From Sphingomonas aliaeris (GTDB taxonomy: Bacteria; Pseudomonadota; Alphaproteobacteria; Sphingomonadales; Sphingomonadaceae): 64,000 nucleotides of DNA. Of the stretch, positions 18,464-29,467 are shown piece after piece. Location of the stretch: NCBI RefSeq assembly GCF_016743815.1, contig NZ_CP061035.1, forward strand, positions 2,544,501-2,608,500, in the 5' to 3' direction. Under the pieces are notes generated by a model. It was not told the origin of the DNA and did not search any database. It saw only the letters and a list, made by a program, of their open reading frames with translations. Within the stretch, counting starts at the first letter, position 1. Each line of letters opens with the position of its first letter. Made by a program: the position numbers and the translations under genes.

Positions 18464-18819
18464 CCTCTCACTGGCGGAAATGCGGCGTGTTAGGTCGTTG
18501 AAGCCATCGCCGAGCCAGGCGCTCTTTACACCTATTCTCACATTCTCGTTCCGGCCGCCAAGCCGAGCGCGTCTCCCATCAGTAGTCCGCTTCGGACCGT
18601 TGATTCGATGCCGGTCACGAGCGCGGGGATCCTACGTCACGACGTTACGTGACTGGTCGTGGTGGTTCTCACGCACCATCCGACTGCGTTTTGGAGGCGG
18701 ATAAGGTCGCTAGAACCCGCCGTGGCCGTTTGGATCGAAAGGGTTCGAGATTCAGCTTCAGTAGCGCAGATCCTCGTAACGCGTTAGATTACGCACTTAG
18801 AGCATTCTGGAGTCGTGTT
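18464..18819. other. Intergenic stretch without a recognisable gene
   Basis: About 356 bases between tRNA-Asn and a small secreted-protein gene. No frame reads like a conserved protein. One inverted repeat is present, GTCACG at 18637-18642 and CGTGAC at 18649-18654, with a 6-base spacer; it could be an operator, but nothing else supports that. Confidence 0.4.
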
Positions 18820-19059
18820 ATGTTCGGACTGATGATCGTTTTAGCCGCTGCGCAGTCTGCCGCTCCCGCATATCCCCCCGCGGGTATTTCGCGAAACCGG
18901 GCGGCGGAGACCAAGGTGGTTTGCAAATCTGAAAAGATTGTTGGCAGCACCATTCCGCGGCGGGTCTGCCGAAATGTGCCGCAGGACTCAACGGAGGCGC
19001 GGCTTTCTCAAGAAGCTCTTGGCAGCCAGAAAGAATATGCGCGGGCCGGCCGGAATTGA
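18820..19059 (+). CDS. Small exported protein with a Cys-pair motif
   Basis: 79 residues. A short signal peptide (MFGLMIVLAAAQSAAPAYP) precedes CKSEKIVGSTIPRRVCRN, a C-x13-15-C pattern I recall from many short, uncharacterised sphingomonad periplasmic proteins. The ATG at 18820 is chosen because it starts the signal peptide; the frame is open further upstream without one. The role is unknown. A disulfide between the two cysteines is an inference. Confidence 0.6.
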   Translation: MFGLMIVLAAAQSAAPAYPPAGISRNRAAETKVVCKSEKIVGSTIPRRVCRNVPQDSTEARLSQEALGSQKEYARAGRN

Positions 19060-19102
19060 CCTGTCCGGGCCTGATGGTCTTCCACTACATCGAGCATAAG
19101 CC

Positions 19103-19478
19103 ATGCTGGCAAGACCTTGTGTTGGGATCGCAACCCGCGCCGTAAAGCCCGCCGATCTCGTGTGGCTACCTTCCGCAACGGCATTGTCGTTCGACTATTC
19201 CGCCAGCGGCCTTGCATCGTTTCAAGCGCCGAATACCGGGCCCGGCGTCAACTACTTCTGATCGCAAGGTGCGGACTGCTACTTCCCGTCGGACATTGCC
19301 GGTCGGGACATGCGCTCGCCCCGACCTCCTGAACGTTGCGAAGAGTGGTAATCTGCATTTCGCGAAGGACGTAGTGGTCCCGGAAACGGCGACCTGGGGC
19401 ATGTTGCTGGCGGGCTTCGACATGATCGGCGCGGCAATGCGAACACGCCGCCCCAACACGGCAGTTTCGTTCGCCTAA
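19103..19478 (+). pseudogene. Decayed PEP-CTERM (PEPxxW) exported protein gene
   Basis: One frame at 19103-19261 contains SATALSFDYSASGLASFQAP and NTGPGVNYF, resembling the beta-rich mature part of such proteins. A different frame, ending at the TAA at 19476-19478, gives VVVPETATWGMLLAGFDMIG followed by AAMRTRRPNTAVSFA, a C-terminal PEP-CTERM signal (PEP changed to PET, then the hydrophobic stretch, Arg cluster and the VSFA ending common in sphingomonads). No single frame joins the two parts and a signal peptide is missing, so I call it a relic. A terminator-like hairpin follows. Confidence 0.6.
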
Positions 19479-19504
19479 ATCCATTCAACTATGCGGGCAT
19501 CATC

Positions 19505-19535
19505 AAGCCGCGGGTCCAAAGGCCGGCGGCTTTTT
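19505..19535 (+). terminator. Rho-independent terminator-like hairpin
   Basis: AAGCCG at 19505-19510 pairs with CGGCTT at 19527-19532, with partial GC pairing inside, followed by a T run. It lies 26 bases after the relic PEP-CTERM stop, consistent with a former gene there. Confidence 0.55.
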
Positions 19536-19825
19536 CCTATTGATGCATAACAAATGTTGTGATCAATGACTTCGCCCGGCAAACGGGTGCGGAACGGGCG
19601 GTGTTGCCGGCCGCTCGTGGCGCGACCCCCGCGCCGGCAGCGAGGCCGAAAGCCGTCAAGCCTCCGCTGGCTGTTCTTCGGCGATGATGGGATCAGCATG
19701 ACGAAGTGGTCCGCCGAACGGATGCATTCTCCGCGACCATTGGCGTACTGCGGCATCGATCGATACGGTGCCTCTTTCCAGTTGTGCCAATGGTGCAAAG
19801 AAGACTTATCGATGGATTTCTGGTC

Positions 19826-20479
19826 ATGGTCCTGATGGGACATTCACTCGCCACAGCGGATGGCCGGCTGCTCGCCGTCGATCCGCAGGTGTCTGAAATC
19901 CTGCATCGGGAAGAACGCGATCTGATCGGCGTGACCTTTCAGTCGATTACGCATCCTGGCGATCTCGACGGCAATGTCGCGGCTGTGACGGCGTTGCGGG
20001 TCCAGGATGGACCGGTATCGCTTCGAAAGCGATACGTCCGCCCCGACGGATCGGCGGTCTGGTCCAGCATCCAGGTGTCCCGCCTGCATGCCGACGACGG
20101 AAGCAAGCTCGTCGGCACGATCCAGCTCGTCGCCTCACCCTTTGCTACCGAGGGTCCGCAGGAGTTGTGGAAGTCCGCCAAGCGTCTGACCGCGCTGATC
20201 GAACGACGTCGGACCGAACTGACCGACGAACTTTTCAACGATTACCCCTGGCTCATCCTGCTTCAGATCTATCTCGCAGAGGCGGAGGCGCGAAAAGCCG
20301 ATCTGGCGAACATCAGCGATGCTCTCAGCCTGCGTGGATCCGCCACCGAACGCTGGGTTCGGGTGCTCGAAAATAAGGGACTGATCGAGCGATCGAAATG
20401 GACCGATTCACTGCCTCAACTGACGACGCTTGGCGTTACGAAGGTCGAGCGCCTGCTTCTGACCGATATCCCCGTTTAA
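19826..20479 (+). CDS. PAS-domain protein with C-terminal MarR-like winged helix
   Basis: 217 residues from the preferred start. The N-terminal half is a PAS domain: SLATADGRLLAVDPQVSEIL, IGVTFQSITHPGDL, RKRYVRPDGSAVWSSIQVSR. The C-terminal half (WLILLQIYLAEAEARKADLA, SLRGSATERWVRVLENKGLI) has the winged-helix arrangement of MarR-type DNA-binding regions. I recall this PAS/HTH pairing as frequent in sphingomonads; it suggests a ligand- or redox-sensing regulator, but the signal is unknown. The start is uncertain: ATGs at 19826 and 19835 and an in-frame GTG at 19706 are possible; the PAS fold begins after 19835. Confidence 0.7.
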   Translation: MVLMGHSLATADGRLLAVDPQVSEILHREERDLIGVTFQSITHPGDLDGNVAAVTALRVQDGPVSLRKRYVRPDGSAVWSSIQVSRLHADDGSKLVGTIQLVASPFATEGPQELWKSAKRLTALIERRRTELTDELFNDYPWLILLQIYLAEAEARKADLANISDALSLRGSATERWVRVLENKGLIERSKWTDSLPQLTTLGVTKVERLLLTDIPV

Positions 20480-20671
20480 AGGATTATGCTGCGGAGCTTT
20501 GATCGACGCCGGTAACGATCCGATCACGTTCGATCGGGTCAGCCTGCGTTCAGGCGGTTCGTCGGATAATTCGCCCGTCCCGCCCGGGACACTTGTGCCG
20601 GATCGTTCGTTCCCCATCTCATGTCAGTCATCGACCAGCCTGCTGCTCGGGCTGATCGACCGGAGGAAGTC

Positions 20672-21268
20672 ATGTCGCAGTCCAGATTGAAATTCGGCGG
20701 TGCTTTGCTTGCCGCTACCGCAACGCTCGCCTTGGGCGCTTGTGCTACCGAAACGAGCTATCGCCCGGCAACCGGTTCGGGCTTTTCCCGCACCGGCTAT
20801 AGCGATCGCCAGATCGAGCCTAACCGTTATATCGTCAGCTTTGCGGGTAACACCTACACATCACGGGATACCGTCGAACGGTACCTGCTGTTCCGCGCCG
20901 CCGAACTCACGCTGTCGCGCGGCTATGACAATTTCATCCTTGCCGACAAGCAGACCGATCTGCGCAGCCGGACGTACAGCACGCCCGGTCTGGGCTATGG
21001 CGGGTTCGGCTATGGAGGCGTCGGCGCTTTCGGCGGCTGGGGTCCTAGCTGGCGGTATCGCGGACGCGGTTTCGGCTGGCGCTCGTGGGATCCGTATTTC
21101 GGCGATCCCTTCTGGGACCGCGGCGTGGACATTCAGACGGTCGACAAGTTCGAGGCGACTGCCGAGATCGTCCTCGGCAAGGGTCCCAAGCCGCGCGACA
21201 ATATCCGGGCATTCGATGCGCGCGCCGTCATCGACAGCATCGGGCCGAGCGTGGTCGTTCCAAAGTAA
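20672..21268 (+). CDS. Lipoprotein of the CC0125/CC1285 type
   Basis: 198 residues with a lipoprotein signal (KFGGALLAATATLALGACAT, lipobox LGAC). The mature part has an alpha/beta segment (RYIVSFAGNTYTSRDTVERY, LLFRAAELTLSRGYDNFILA), a Gly/Tyr/Trp-rich loop (GLGYGGFGYGGVGAFGGWGP), and a C-terminal strand set (VDKFEATAEIVLGKGPKP). This matches a family of small alphaproteobacterial lipoproteins with no known function. The ATG at 20672 has a good ribosome-binding site (GGAGGAAG just upstream). A strong terminator follows. Confidence 0.8.
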   Translation: MSQSRLKFGGALLAATATLALGACATETSYRPATGSGFSRTGYSDRQIEPNRYIVSFAGNTYTSRDTVERYLLFRAAELTLSRGYDNFILADKQTDLRSRTYSTPGLGYGGFGYGGVGAFGGWGPSWRYRGRGFGWRSWDPYFGDPFWDRGVDIQTVDKFEATAEIVLGKGPKPRDNIRAFDARAVIDSIGPSVVVPK

Positions 21269-21288
21269 CGCTTAACACCCATTCGACA

Positions 21289-21320
21289 AAAAAGGGCGAC
21301 CCATCAGGGCCGCCCTTTTT
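21289..21320 (+). terminator. Rho-independent terminator after the lipoprotein gene
   Basis: AAAAAGGGCG at 21289-21298 pairs perfectly with CGCCCTTTTT at 21311-21320 around a 12-base loop. The A and T tracts make it usable from either side, but secA on the minus strand ends at 21362, so it may also serve that gene. Confidence 0.85.
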
Positions 21321-21361
21321 GTTTCACTGAGCTGCCGGGAAGAAGAGTAGCCCCCTCCCCG

Positions 21362-24112
<2,751 letters not shown>

Positions 24113-24215
24113 GGCAATTTCCTGTGGATTTGAGATGGCGCGGGCGAACGATCGCCATGCGCAAGATGTACGGTGAAAAGGTAAAGGGCGGGCGTAAGCC
24201 GCACCGCCGCAGCGC

Positions 24216-24491
24216 TTATTCGCGCCGCTTGTTCAGATAGATCGGGGTCGCGGAAACCAGCGCGTCGGCCACGGTGGCCGGCGCTGTGACGGAGGCCGCA
24301 ACGGTCCAATCGCCTGCCAATGCGAGCCACGACCGGATGGCCTCTGCGGGTGCCACGGTCATGGCCACGCCGGTCCCGGCCTCGGCCAATCCACCATAGC
24401 TGCGCTCGACCTGCACGTCCGCCACACGCCCGCCCGAGATCACGCCGGTCAGCGCGCTCAGAATGGCAGACAGGAACAGCAGCAGGTTCAA
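24216..24491 (-). CDS. Small hypothetical membrane-anchored or exported protein
   Basis: 91 residues: a hydrophobic N-terminus ([20 protein letters not shown]) then a small soluble part ([39 protein letters not shown]) and a C-terminal IYLNKRRE. The start is a TTG at 24491; a stop codon lies two codons upstream, so no longer start is possible, and AAGGGG lies about 10 bases upstream. I recognise no family. It is a single gene between secA and the MDR gene. Confidence 0.6.
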   Translation of the reverse strand: MNLLLFLSAILSALTGVISGGRVADVQVERSYGGLAEAGTGVAMTVAPAEAIRSWLALAGDWTVAASVTAPATVADALVSATPIYLNKRRE

Positions 24492-24697
24492 GCGTTAAGG
24501 CCCCTTCGATCGATCACGTCGGGACATAGGGACTGAAAGCCCCGCCGTCCACTCGACTCGACAGGTCCGATTTGAGCCACATCACCCTGCACCGCGGTCG
24601 CATCGTCGCATCCGTTGCAAAAAGCTACTGGTCAAATTCGTCCCGTCTTCATACCGACGGCGCACGGACGCATCCGAGCCGCAGGAGAAGGACAGTC

Positions 24698-25825
24698 ATG
24701 ACCGATACGATCCCCACAGAGGGCAAGCAGCTTTTCTCCACCGTGACCGACGACAATCGTCTCGAACTGTCGATGCGGACGGTGCCGGTCGGCGAACCGG
24801 GCGATACCGAAGTGCTGATCCGCGTCGATGCCGCACCGATCAATCCGTCCGATCTCGGCGTAATGCTGACGGTCGCGGATAGCGACTCGTTCGAGGCCGG
24901 CGACGACAGCGCCTCCGCGCCGATCCCCGAAAAGCTCCAGCGCGCGGTCGCCGCGCGCAAGGGCGTGTCGATCCCGATCGGCAACGAAGGCGCCGGCCTG
25001 GTAGTCAAGGCGGGTTCCTCGCCCGAGGCGCAGGCGCTGCTCGGCAAGACCGTCGCGCTCGCCGGTGGCGGCATGTATGCGACTTATCGCATCGCAAAGG
25101 CCAATGCCTGCATGGTCGTACCGGAAGGAACGACGGCCGAGGAGGGCGCCTCATCGTTCGTCAATCCGCTCACCGCACTGTCGATGATCGGGACGATGCG
25201 GCTCGACGGGTACAAGGCACTTATCCATACGGCCGCCGCTTCCAATCTCGGCCAGATGCTCGTCAAACTGTGCCTCGCCGAGGGCGTCGACCTCGTGAAC
25301 ATCGTCCGCAGCCAGGAACAGGTCGATCTGCTGAAGTCGCTCGGCGCCAAATATATCTGCGACATGAGCCAGCCGGACTTCGCCAAGGACCTGACCGCCG
25401 CGATCGCCGAGACGCAGGCATTCCTGGCGTTCGACGCGACCGGCGGCGGGCGCCTCGCCAACCAGATCCTGACCGCGATGGAAGCCGCCGCGCTCAAGAC
25501 GCAGAAGGCGAACGGTCCGTATGGATCGACCCAGTACAAACAGGTCTATCTCTATGGCGGCCTGAACACCGCGCCGACCGAACTGACGCGCGGCTTTGGA
25601 ATGTCGTGGGGGATCGGCGGCTATCTGCTAACCTATTTCCTCCAGCGCGTCGGACAGGAAGAAACGGCGAAGCTGCGCGACCGTGTCGGCGCCGAACTGA
25701 AGACCACCTTCGCGAGCGCCTATACCAGCCGCATCACGTTGGAAGAGGCGATCGATCCGGCGACCATTGCCGCCTACAACAAGCGCGCGACGGGCGAAAA
25801 ATATCTGATCACGCCGCAGGCATAG
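24698..25825 (+). CDS. Zinc-binding-dehydrogenase-like (MDR superfamily) oxidoreductase
   Basis: 375 residues of the medium-chain dehydrogenase/reductase fold. The N-terminal GroES-like part is RVDAAPINPSDLGVMLTVAD and PIGNEGAGLVVKAGSSPEAQ; the nucleotide-binding part is LIHTAAASNLGQMLVKLC and IVRSQEQVDLLKSLGAKYIC; no zinc-ligand cysteines are evident, so a quinone-oxidoreductase-like, NADPH-dependent enzyme is more likely than an alcohol dehydrogenase. The substrate is unknown. The ATG at 24698 is preferred for its AGGAGAAGG ribosome-binding site; the frame extends upstream without a conserved sequence. Confidence 0.8.
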   Translation: MTDTIPTEGKQLFSTVTDDNRLELSMRTVPVGEPGDTEVLIRVDAAPINPSDLGVMLTVADSDSFEAGDDSASAPIPEKLQRAVAARKGVSIPIGNEGAGLVVKAGSSPEAQALLGKTVALAGGGMYATYRIAKANACMVVPEGTTAEEGASSFVNPLTALSMIGTMRLDGYKALIHTAAASNLGQMLVKLCLAEGVDLVNIVRSQEQVDLLKSLGAKYICDMSQPDFAKDLTAAIAETQAFLAFDATGGGRLANQILTAMEAAALKTQKANGPYGSTQYKQVYLYGGLNTAPTELTRGFGMSWGIGGYLLTYFLQRVGQEETAKLRDRVGAELKTTFASAYTSRITLEEAIDPATIAAYNKRATGEKYLITPQA

Positions 25826-25904
25826 ACAGGATGCCCGCATCGCTCGGCCGAGCGATGCGGGCGTTCGACATTGCGCATCGGCCCATGCAATCTATGAAGG
25901 CGGC

Positions 25905-27124
25905 ATGACCGTATCTCCCCTCGCGAAACCGTTTCCCGTCCTGCCCGCGATCGCAGGAGTCACGCCGCGTGTCGCTCGCGCGCGTTACAAGAACTGGGAT
26001 CGGTGCGACCTGACCTTCGTGACGCTGGACGAGGGCACCACGGTCGCCGGCGTCACCACGCAAAGCAAATGCCCCTCACCCGAAGTCGAATGGTGCCGCA
26101 AGGCGCTGACATTGGGCAAGGCCCGCGCACTGGTCGTCAATGCGGGCAATTCCAACGCCTTTACCGGCAGCCGCGGACGCTCGGCCGTCGAGGCGATCGC
26201 CGCGCGGACCGCCTCGCATCTCGGCTGCCAGCCCTCCGACGTGTTCGTATCCTCGACCGGCGTGATCGGCGTTCCGTTGCCGATCGACAAGGCCGAGGCC
26301 GGGCTCGACGCCGCCTACGTCGCGGAAGTATGCAGTTGGCAGGACGCCACAGACACGATCGGTACGACCGACACCTTCCCCAAGGCGGCTACCACCAGCG
26401 CGATCGTGCAGGGTCGGACGGTCAACCTCGTCGGCATCATCAAGGGGTCGGGGATGATCGCGCCCGATATGGCGACGATGCTCGGCTATGTCTTCACCGA
26501 CGCCGCGGTCGATCCGGCTTTCCTGCAGGGTTGCCTGACGGCGGCGAATGCGACCACGTTTTCCTGCATCACCGTCGATAGCGACACATCGACCAGCGAC
26601 ACCGTGCTGGCCTTCGCGACCGGCAAGGCGGGCAACACCCCCTCGCCTCGTCCGACGATGACGGCGCGGATGCGTTCGCAGCGGCGCTGGCCGATCTGTG
26701 CCTGCAACTCGCGCACCTCGTCGTCCGCGATGGCGAAGGCGCGACCAAGTTCATCCGGATCGACGTGACGGGCGCGGAAAGCGACAAGAGCGCCCACCGT
26801 GTCGCGATGAGCATCGCCAACTCCCCCTTGGTCAAGACCGCGATCGCGGGCCAGGACGCCAATTGGGGCCGTATCGTCATGGCCGTCGGCAAAGCGGGCG
26901 AGGCTGCCGACCGTGACAAACTGTCGATCCGCTTCGGTGAAACGCAGGTCGCCAAGGCGGGGCTGGCCGTGGAAGGGTATGACGAAGCTCCGGTGACGGC
27001 GCATCTGCAAGGCAGCGACGTGGATGTCGGGGTCGATCTTGGTCTCGGCGAAGGCCGCGCGACGATCTGGACCTGCGATCTGACGCACGGGTACATATCG
27101 ATCAACGCGGATTATCGCAGCTGA
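25905..27124 (+). CDS. argJ: Arginine biosynthesis bifunctional protein ArgJ, with a single-base frameshift at 26638-26642
   Basis: Transfers acetyl between N-acetylornithine and glutamate (ornithine acetyltransferase / N-acetylglutamate synthase). It self-cleaves before the Thr of KGSGMIAPDMATMLGYVF. The first frame runs through SCITVDSDTSTSDTVLAFAT and then garbles; adding one C to the five-C run at 26638-26642 continues into FIRIDVTGAESDKSAHRVAM, NSPLVKTAIAGQDANWGRIV and ends at THGYISINADYRS. The repaired length is about 406 residues, normal for ArgJ. The stop overlaps the next gene by one base (TGATG). Confidence 0.93.
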
Positions 27125-27936
27125 TGACCCAGCCGATGACCCAACCGCCGCATCACGACGCCGTAACCTCTTTGATGCGGCAGGTCGCCCGAGACATCGT
27201 ATTGCCGCGCTTCCGCAACCTCGCAACCGACGACGTAGAGGAAAAAGCGCCGGACGATCTCGTCACGATCGCCGACCGCGAGAGCGAGGATGCGCTCACC
27301 GCCGGATTGTCCATGCTCGATCCCGATGCGCGCGTGATCGGCGAGGAAGCCTGCGCCGCCGACGTATCGCTGCTGGACGGGATCGATCGAGGCCAGGTCT
27401 GGATCATCGATCCGATCGACGGCACCAACAATTTCGCCGCCGGCAAGTCACCCTTCGGCATCATGATCGCGCTGGTCGAGGACGGCGTGACGCAGGCCGG
27501 CTGGATCCTCGACCCCGTATCCGGGCGTCTGTGTCATGCAGCGATCGGCAACGGCGCATATGTCGACAGCCGCCGTGTCGTCACCCGCCCGTCCGAAGGC
27601 GTACTGCCGACCGCCGCGATCGCGACCTATTTCCTCGGCGCGGAGCGGCAGGCCGATTTGAAGAGCCGGGCCGATGGAAAATTCAGCCTCGTCGCCATTC
27701 CGCGCTGCGCGGCGGAGCAATATCCCCGCCTCGTTCTCGGCATCAATGACATCGCTTTGTTCGAAAAGACGCTGCCTTGGGATCATGCGGCGGGCGCGCT
27801 GTTCGTCTCGGAGGCCGGCGGCGTGGTTCGGCGCCCGGACGGCACCGATTACCGTGTCGGCGACACACGTCGCGGGATGATCGGTGCGGCCTCGCCGCGA
27901 TTGTGGGACGACGCGGCGCGCATCCTGTTCGGCTGA
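27124..27936 (+). CDS. Inositol-monophosphatase family phosphatase (possibly histidinol-phosphatase HisN)
   Basis: 270 residues of the metal-dependent FIG/IMPase superfamily. Metal-binding motifs are visible: DDLVTIADRESEDAL, the WIIDPIDGTNNFAAGKSPFG box, and LPWDHAAGALFVSEAGGVV. Members of this group hydrolyse inositol-phosphate, histidinol-phosphate or 3',5'-ADP; which one applies cannot be told from sequence by eye. The one-base overlap with argJ hints at an amino-acid-biosynthesis role such as HisN. An in-frame second ATG at 27136 is an alternative start. Confidence 0.85.
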   Translation: MTQPMTQPPHHDAVTSLMRQVARDIVLPRFRNLATDDVEEKAPDDLVTIADRESEDALTAGLSMLDPDARVIGEEACAADVSLLDGIDRGQVWIIDPIDGTNNFAAGKSPFGIMIALVEDGVTQAGWILDPVSGRLCHAAIGNGAYVDSRRVVTRPSEGVLPTAAIATYFLGAERQADLKSRADGKFSLVAIPRCAAEQYPRLVLGINDIALFEKTLPWDHAAGALFVSEAGGVVRRPDGTDYRVGDTRRGMIGAASPRLWDDAARILFG

Positions 27937-28064
27937 TCTTTACCATCCGGGCCTAGGGTAGATCGGTCCCCCAACCGAGGGATGATTTCGGTTCAAAATA
28001 TGTCGAGACTGTGTTTGAGTGGCTGTTCTTCGTATCGCACGAAGATCGAGGGGAAGGTCCTGCT

Positions 28065-29054
28065 TTGGGTTTGCTTATTCTGACGACGGCGACGGCGCTT
28101 GCCGTGACGCCTATCGCCCAGTCGGGGCAACCTTCGATCCAGACACAGGATGGCACGCCGACGTCGCAAGTGTCCCGAACCGAACCGGAAACACCCGCAC
28201 AACCCGTCATCAGCCAGACCACGACGCCCCCGCCCCTACCGTCGGCCCCGTCGCCGTCCGATGATCAGGGATCCGTCGTCGTTACCGGGCGCGATCCCTC
28301 CAACGCTCCCGATCCGATGCGCGCCGTCAATCTCCAGGCGTTCAACGCGACTCAGGCCGTGGACGACGCTCTGGTCGGTCCAATCTCGCTGGCGTACAAG
28401 AAGACCGTGCCTTCGCCCTTCCGCAGCGGCGTTCACAACGTTCTGTATAATTTGCGCGAACCCGTCGTTTTCGTGAACTTCGTGTTGCAGCACAAGATCG
28501 GGAAGGCGGCAGAGACGTTCGCGCGGTTCGCGATCAACTCGACGATCGGTGTTCTGGGCATTTTCGACTTTGCGAAGCGCAAGACGTTCAAGCTGCCCCG
28601 GCGCAGCAACGGGTTCGCGAATACGTTCGGATTCTATGGGATCCCGTCCGGCCCGTTCATGTTCCTGCCGATCGTGGGACCGACGACCGTCCGCGATCTG
28701 TTCGGCGGGGCGCTCGATCGTGCAATCATGCCGCTGACGTTCGGACGGCGCATCACCCGTCCCGAATTTGCGGTGCCCTTCGGTGTGCTGGGCGTGCTCG
28801 ATCACCGTGCGGAGTTCGACGAGACCCTGCACACGCTGCATGACAACGTGCCCGATCCCTACGCGAACACCCGGGCCTTCTACCTCCAGCGCCGCCAAGC
28901 CGAGATCGACCATCTGCGCGGACGGAATATCAGCAATTCCAGTCCCATGTCGGAAGCGCCCAAGGGGCCGATCCGCCTGAAGAGCAAATATCCGACGCCG
29001 CCGATCCCGGCGCCAGTGCCGCCGGTCGATCCGGTGCCAGCGCCGAAGGACTGA
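28065..29054 (+). CDS. mlaA: MlaA (VacJ) family outer-membrane lipid asymmetry protein
   Basis: MlaA removes misplaced phospholipids from the outer leaflet of the outer membrane and passes them to MlaC. The core is clear: VPSPFRSGVHNVLYNLREPV, VFVNFVLQHKIGKAAETFAR, FAINSTIGVLGIFDFAKR, TFGFYGIPSGPFMFLPIVGP. The signal peptide follows a TTG at 28065 (LLILTTATALAVTPIAQSG), and GGGGAAGG lies 7-14 bases upstream, so I prefer this TTG over an in-frame GTG at 28011. There is no lipobox Cys. A Pro/Thr-rich linker precedes the core and a Pro-rich tail follows it. Confidence 0.85.
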   Translation: MGLLILTTATALAVTPIAQSGQPSIQTQDGTPTSQVSRTEPETPAQPVISQTTTPPPLPSAPSPSDDQGSVVVTGRDPSNAPDPMRAVNLQAFNATQAVDDALVGPISLAYKKTVPSPFRSGVHNVLYNLREPVVFVNFVLQHKIGKAAETFARFAINSTIGVLGIFDFAKRKTFKLPRRSNGFANTFGFYGIPSGPFMFLPIVGPTTVRDLFGGALDRAIMPLTFGRRITRPEFAVPFGVLGVLDHRAEFDETLHTLHDNVPDPYANTRAFYLQRRQAEIDHLRGRNISNSSPMSEAPKGPIRLKSKYPTPPIPAPVPPVDPVPAPKD

Positions 29055-29062
29055 CGCACAAA

Positions 29063-29089
29063 AAAGGCCGGGCGATCCGCCCGGCCTTT
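29063..29089. terminator. Bidirectional terminator between mlaA and trxA
   Basis: A 12-bp perfect stem, AAAGGCCGGGCG at 29063-29074 and its complement at 29078-29089 with a 3-base loop, sits between two convergent genes and has A and T tracts on its outer sides. Confidence 0.85.
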
Positions 29090-29095
29090 GGTGTT

Positions 29096-29419
29096 TCAGG
29101 CCAGCTCGCCTTCGAGCCAGGCCTTGATCCGGCCCTTGGGCTCCGCGCCGACCTTCGTCGCTGCGGGCACGCCGCCCTTGAACAGGATCATCGTCGGGAT
29201 ACCGCGCACCCCATAACGGCCCGGCGCGTCGGGATTGTCGTCGATGTTCAGCTTGGCGATCGTCACCTGCTCGCCCAGCTCTTCCGAAATCTCCTCGAGG
29301 CTCGGCCCGATCATCTTGCACGGGCCGCACCATTCCGCCCAGAAATCGACCAGCACCGGCCCCTCGGCCTTGAGCACGTCATTGTCCCAGCTGGCATCGG
29401 AAATCTGCTTGGTCGCCAT
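29096..29419 (-). CDS. trxA: Thioredoxin
   Basis: The general cytoplasmic protein-disulfide reductase. 107 residues with the active site [17 protein letters not shown] (Cys31, Cys34), the conserved Asp24 region ([10 protein letters not shown]), the cis-Pro segment ([14 protein letters not shown]), and the usual C-terminal helix. It is the last gene of the divL-tsaE-amgK-murU-addB-addA run, 48 bases after addA. Confidence 0.97.
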   Translation of the reverse strand: MATKQISDASWDNDVLKAEGPVLVDFWAEWCGPCKMIGPSLEEISEELGEQVTIAKLNIDDNPDAPGRYGVRGIPTMILFKGGVPAATKVGAEPKGRIKAWLEGELA

Positions 29420-29467
29420 TCTCGTTCTCCTTGGTTGCCCATAATCTAGGGACGCTGCCCGTGACGC

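Noticed and set aside
18637..18654. Inverted repeat GTCACG-N6-CGTGAC as an operator
   Set aside because: A six-base half-site repeat is common by chance and no regulator or target gene is adjacent.
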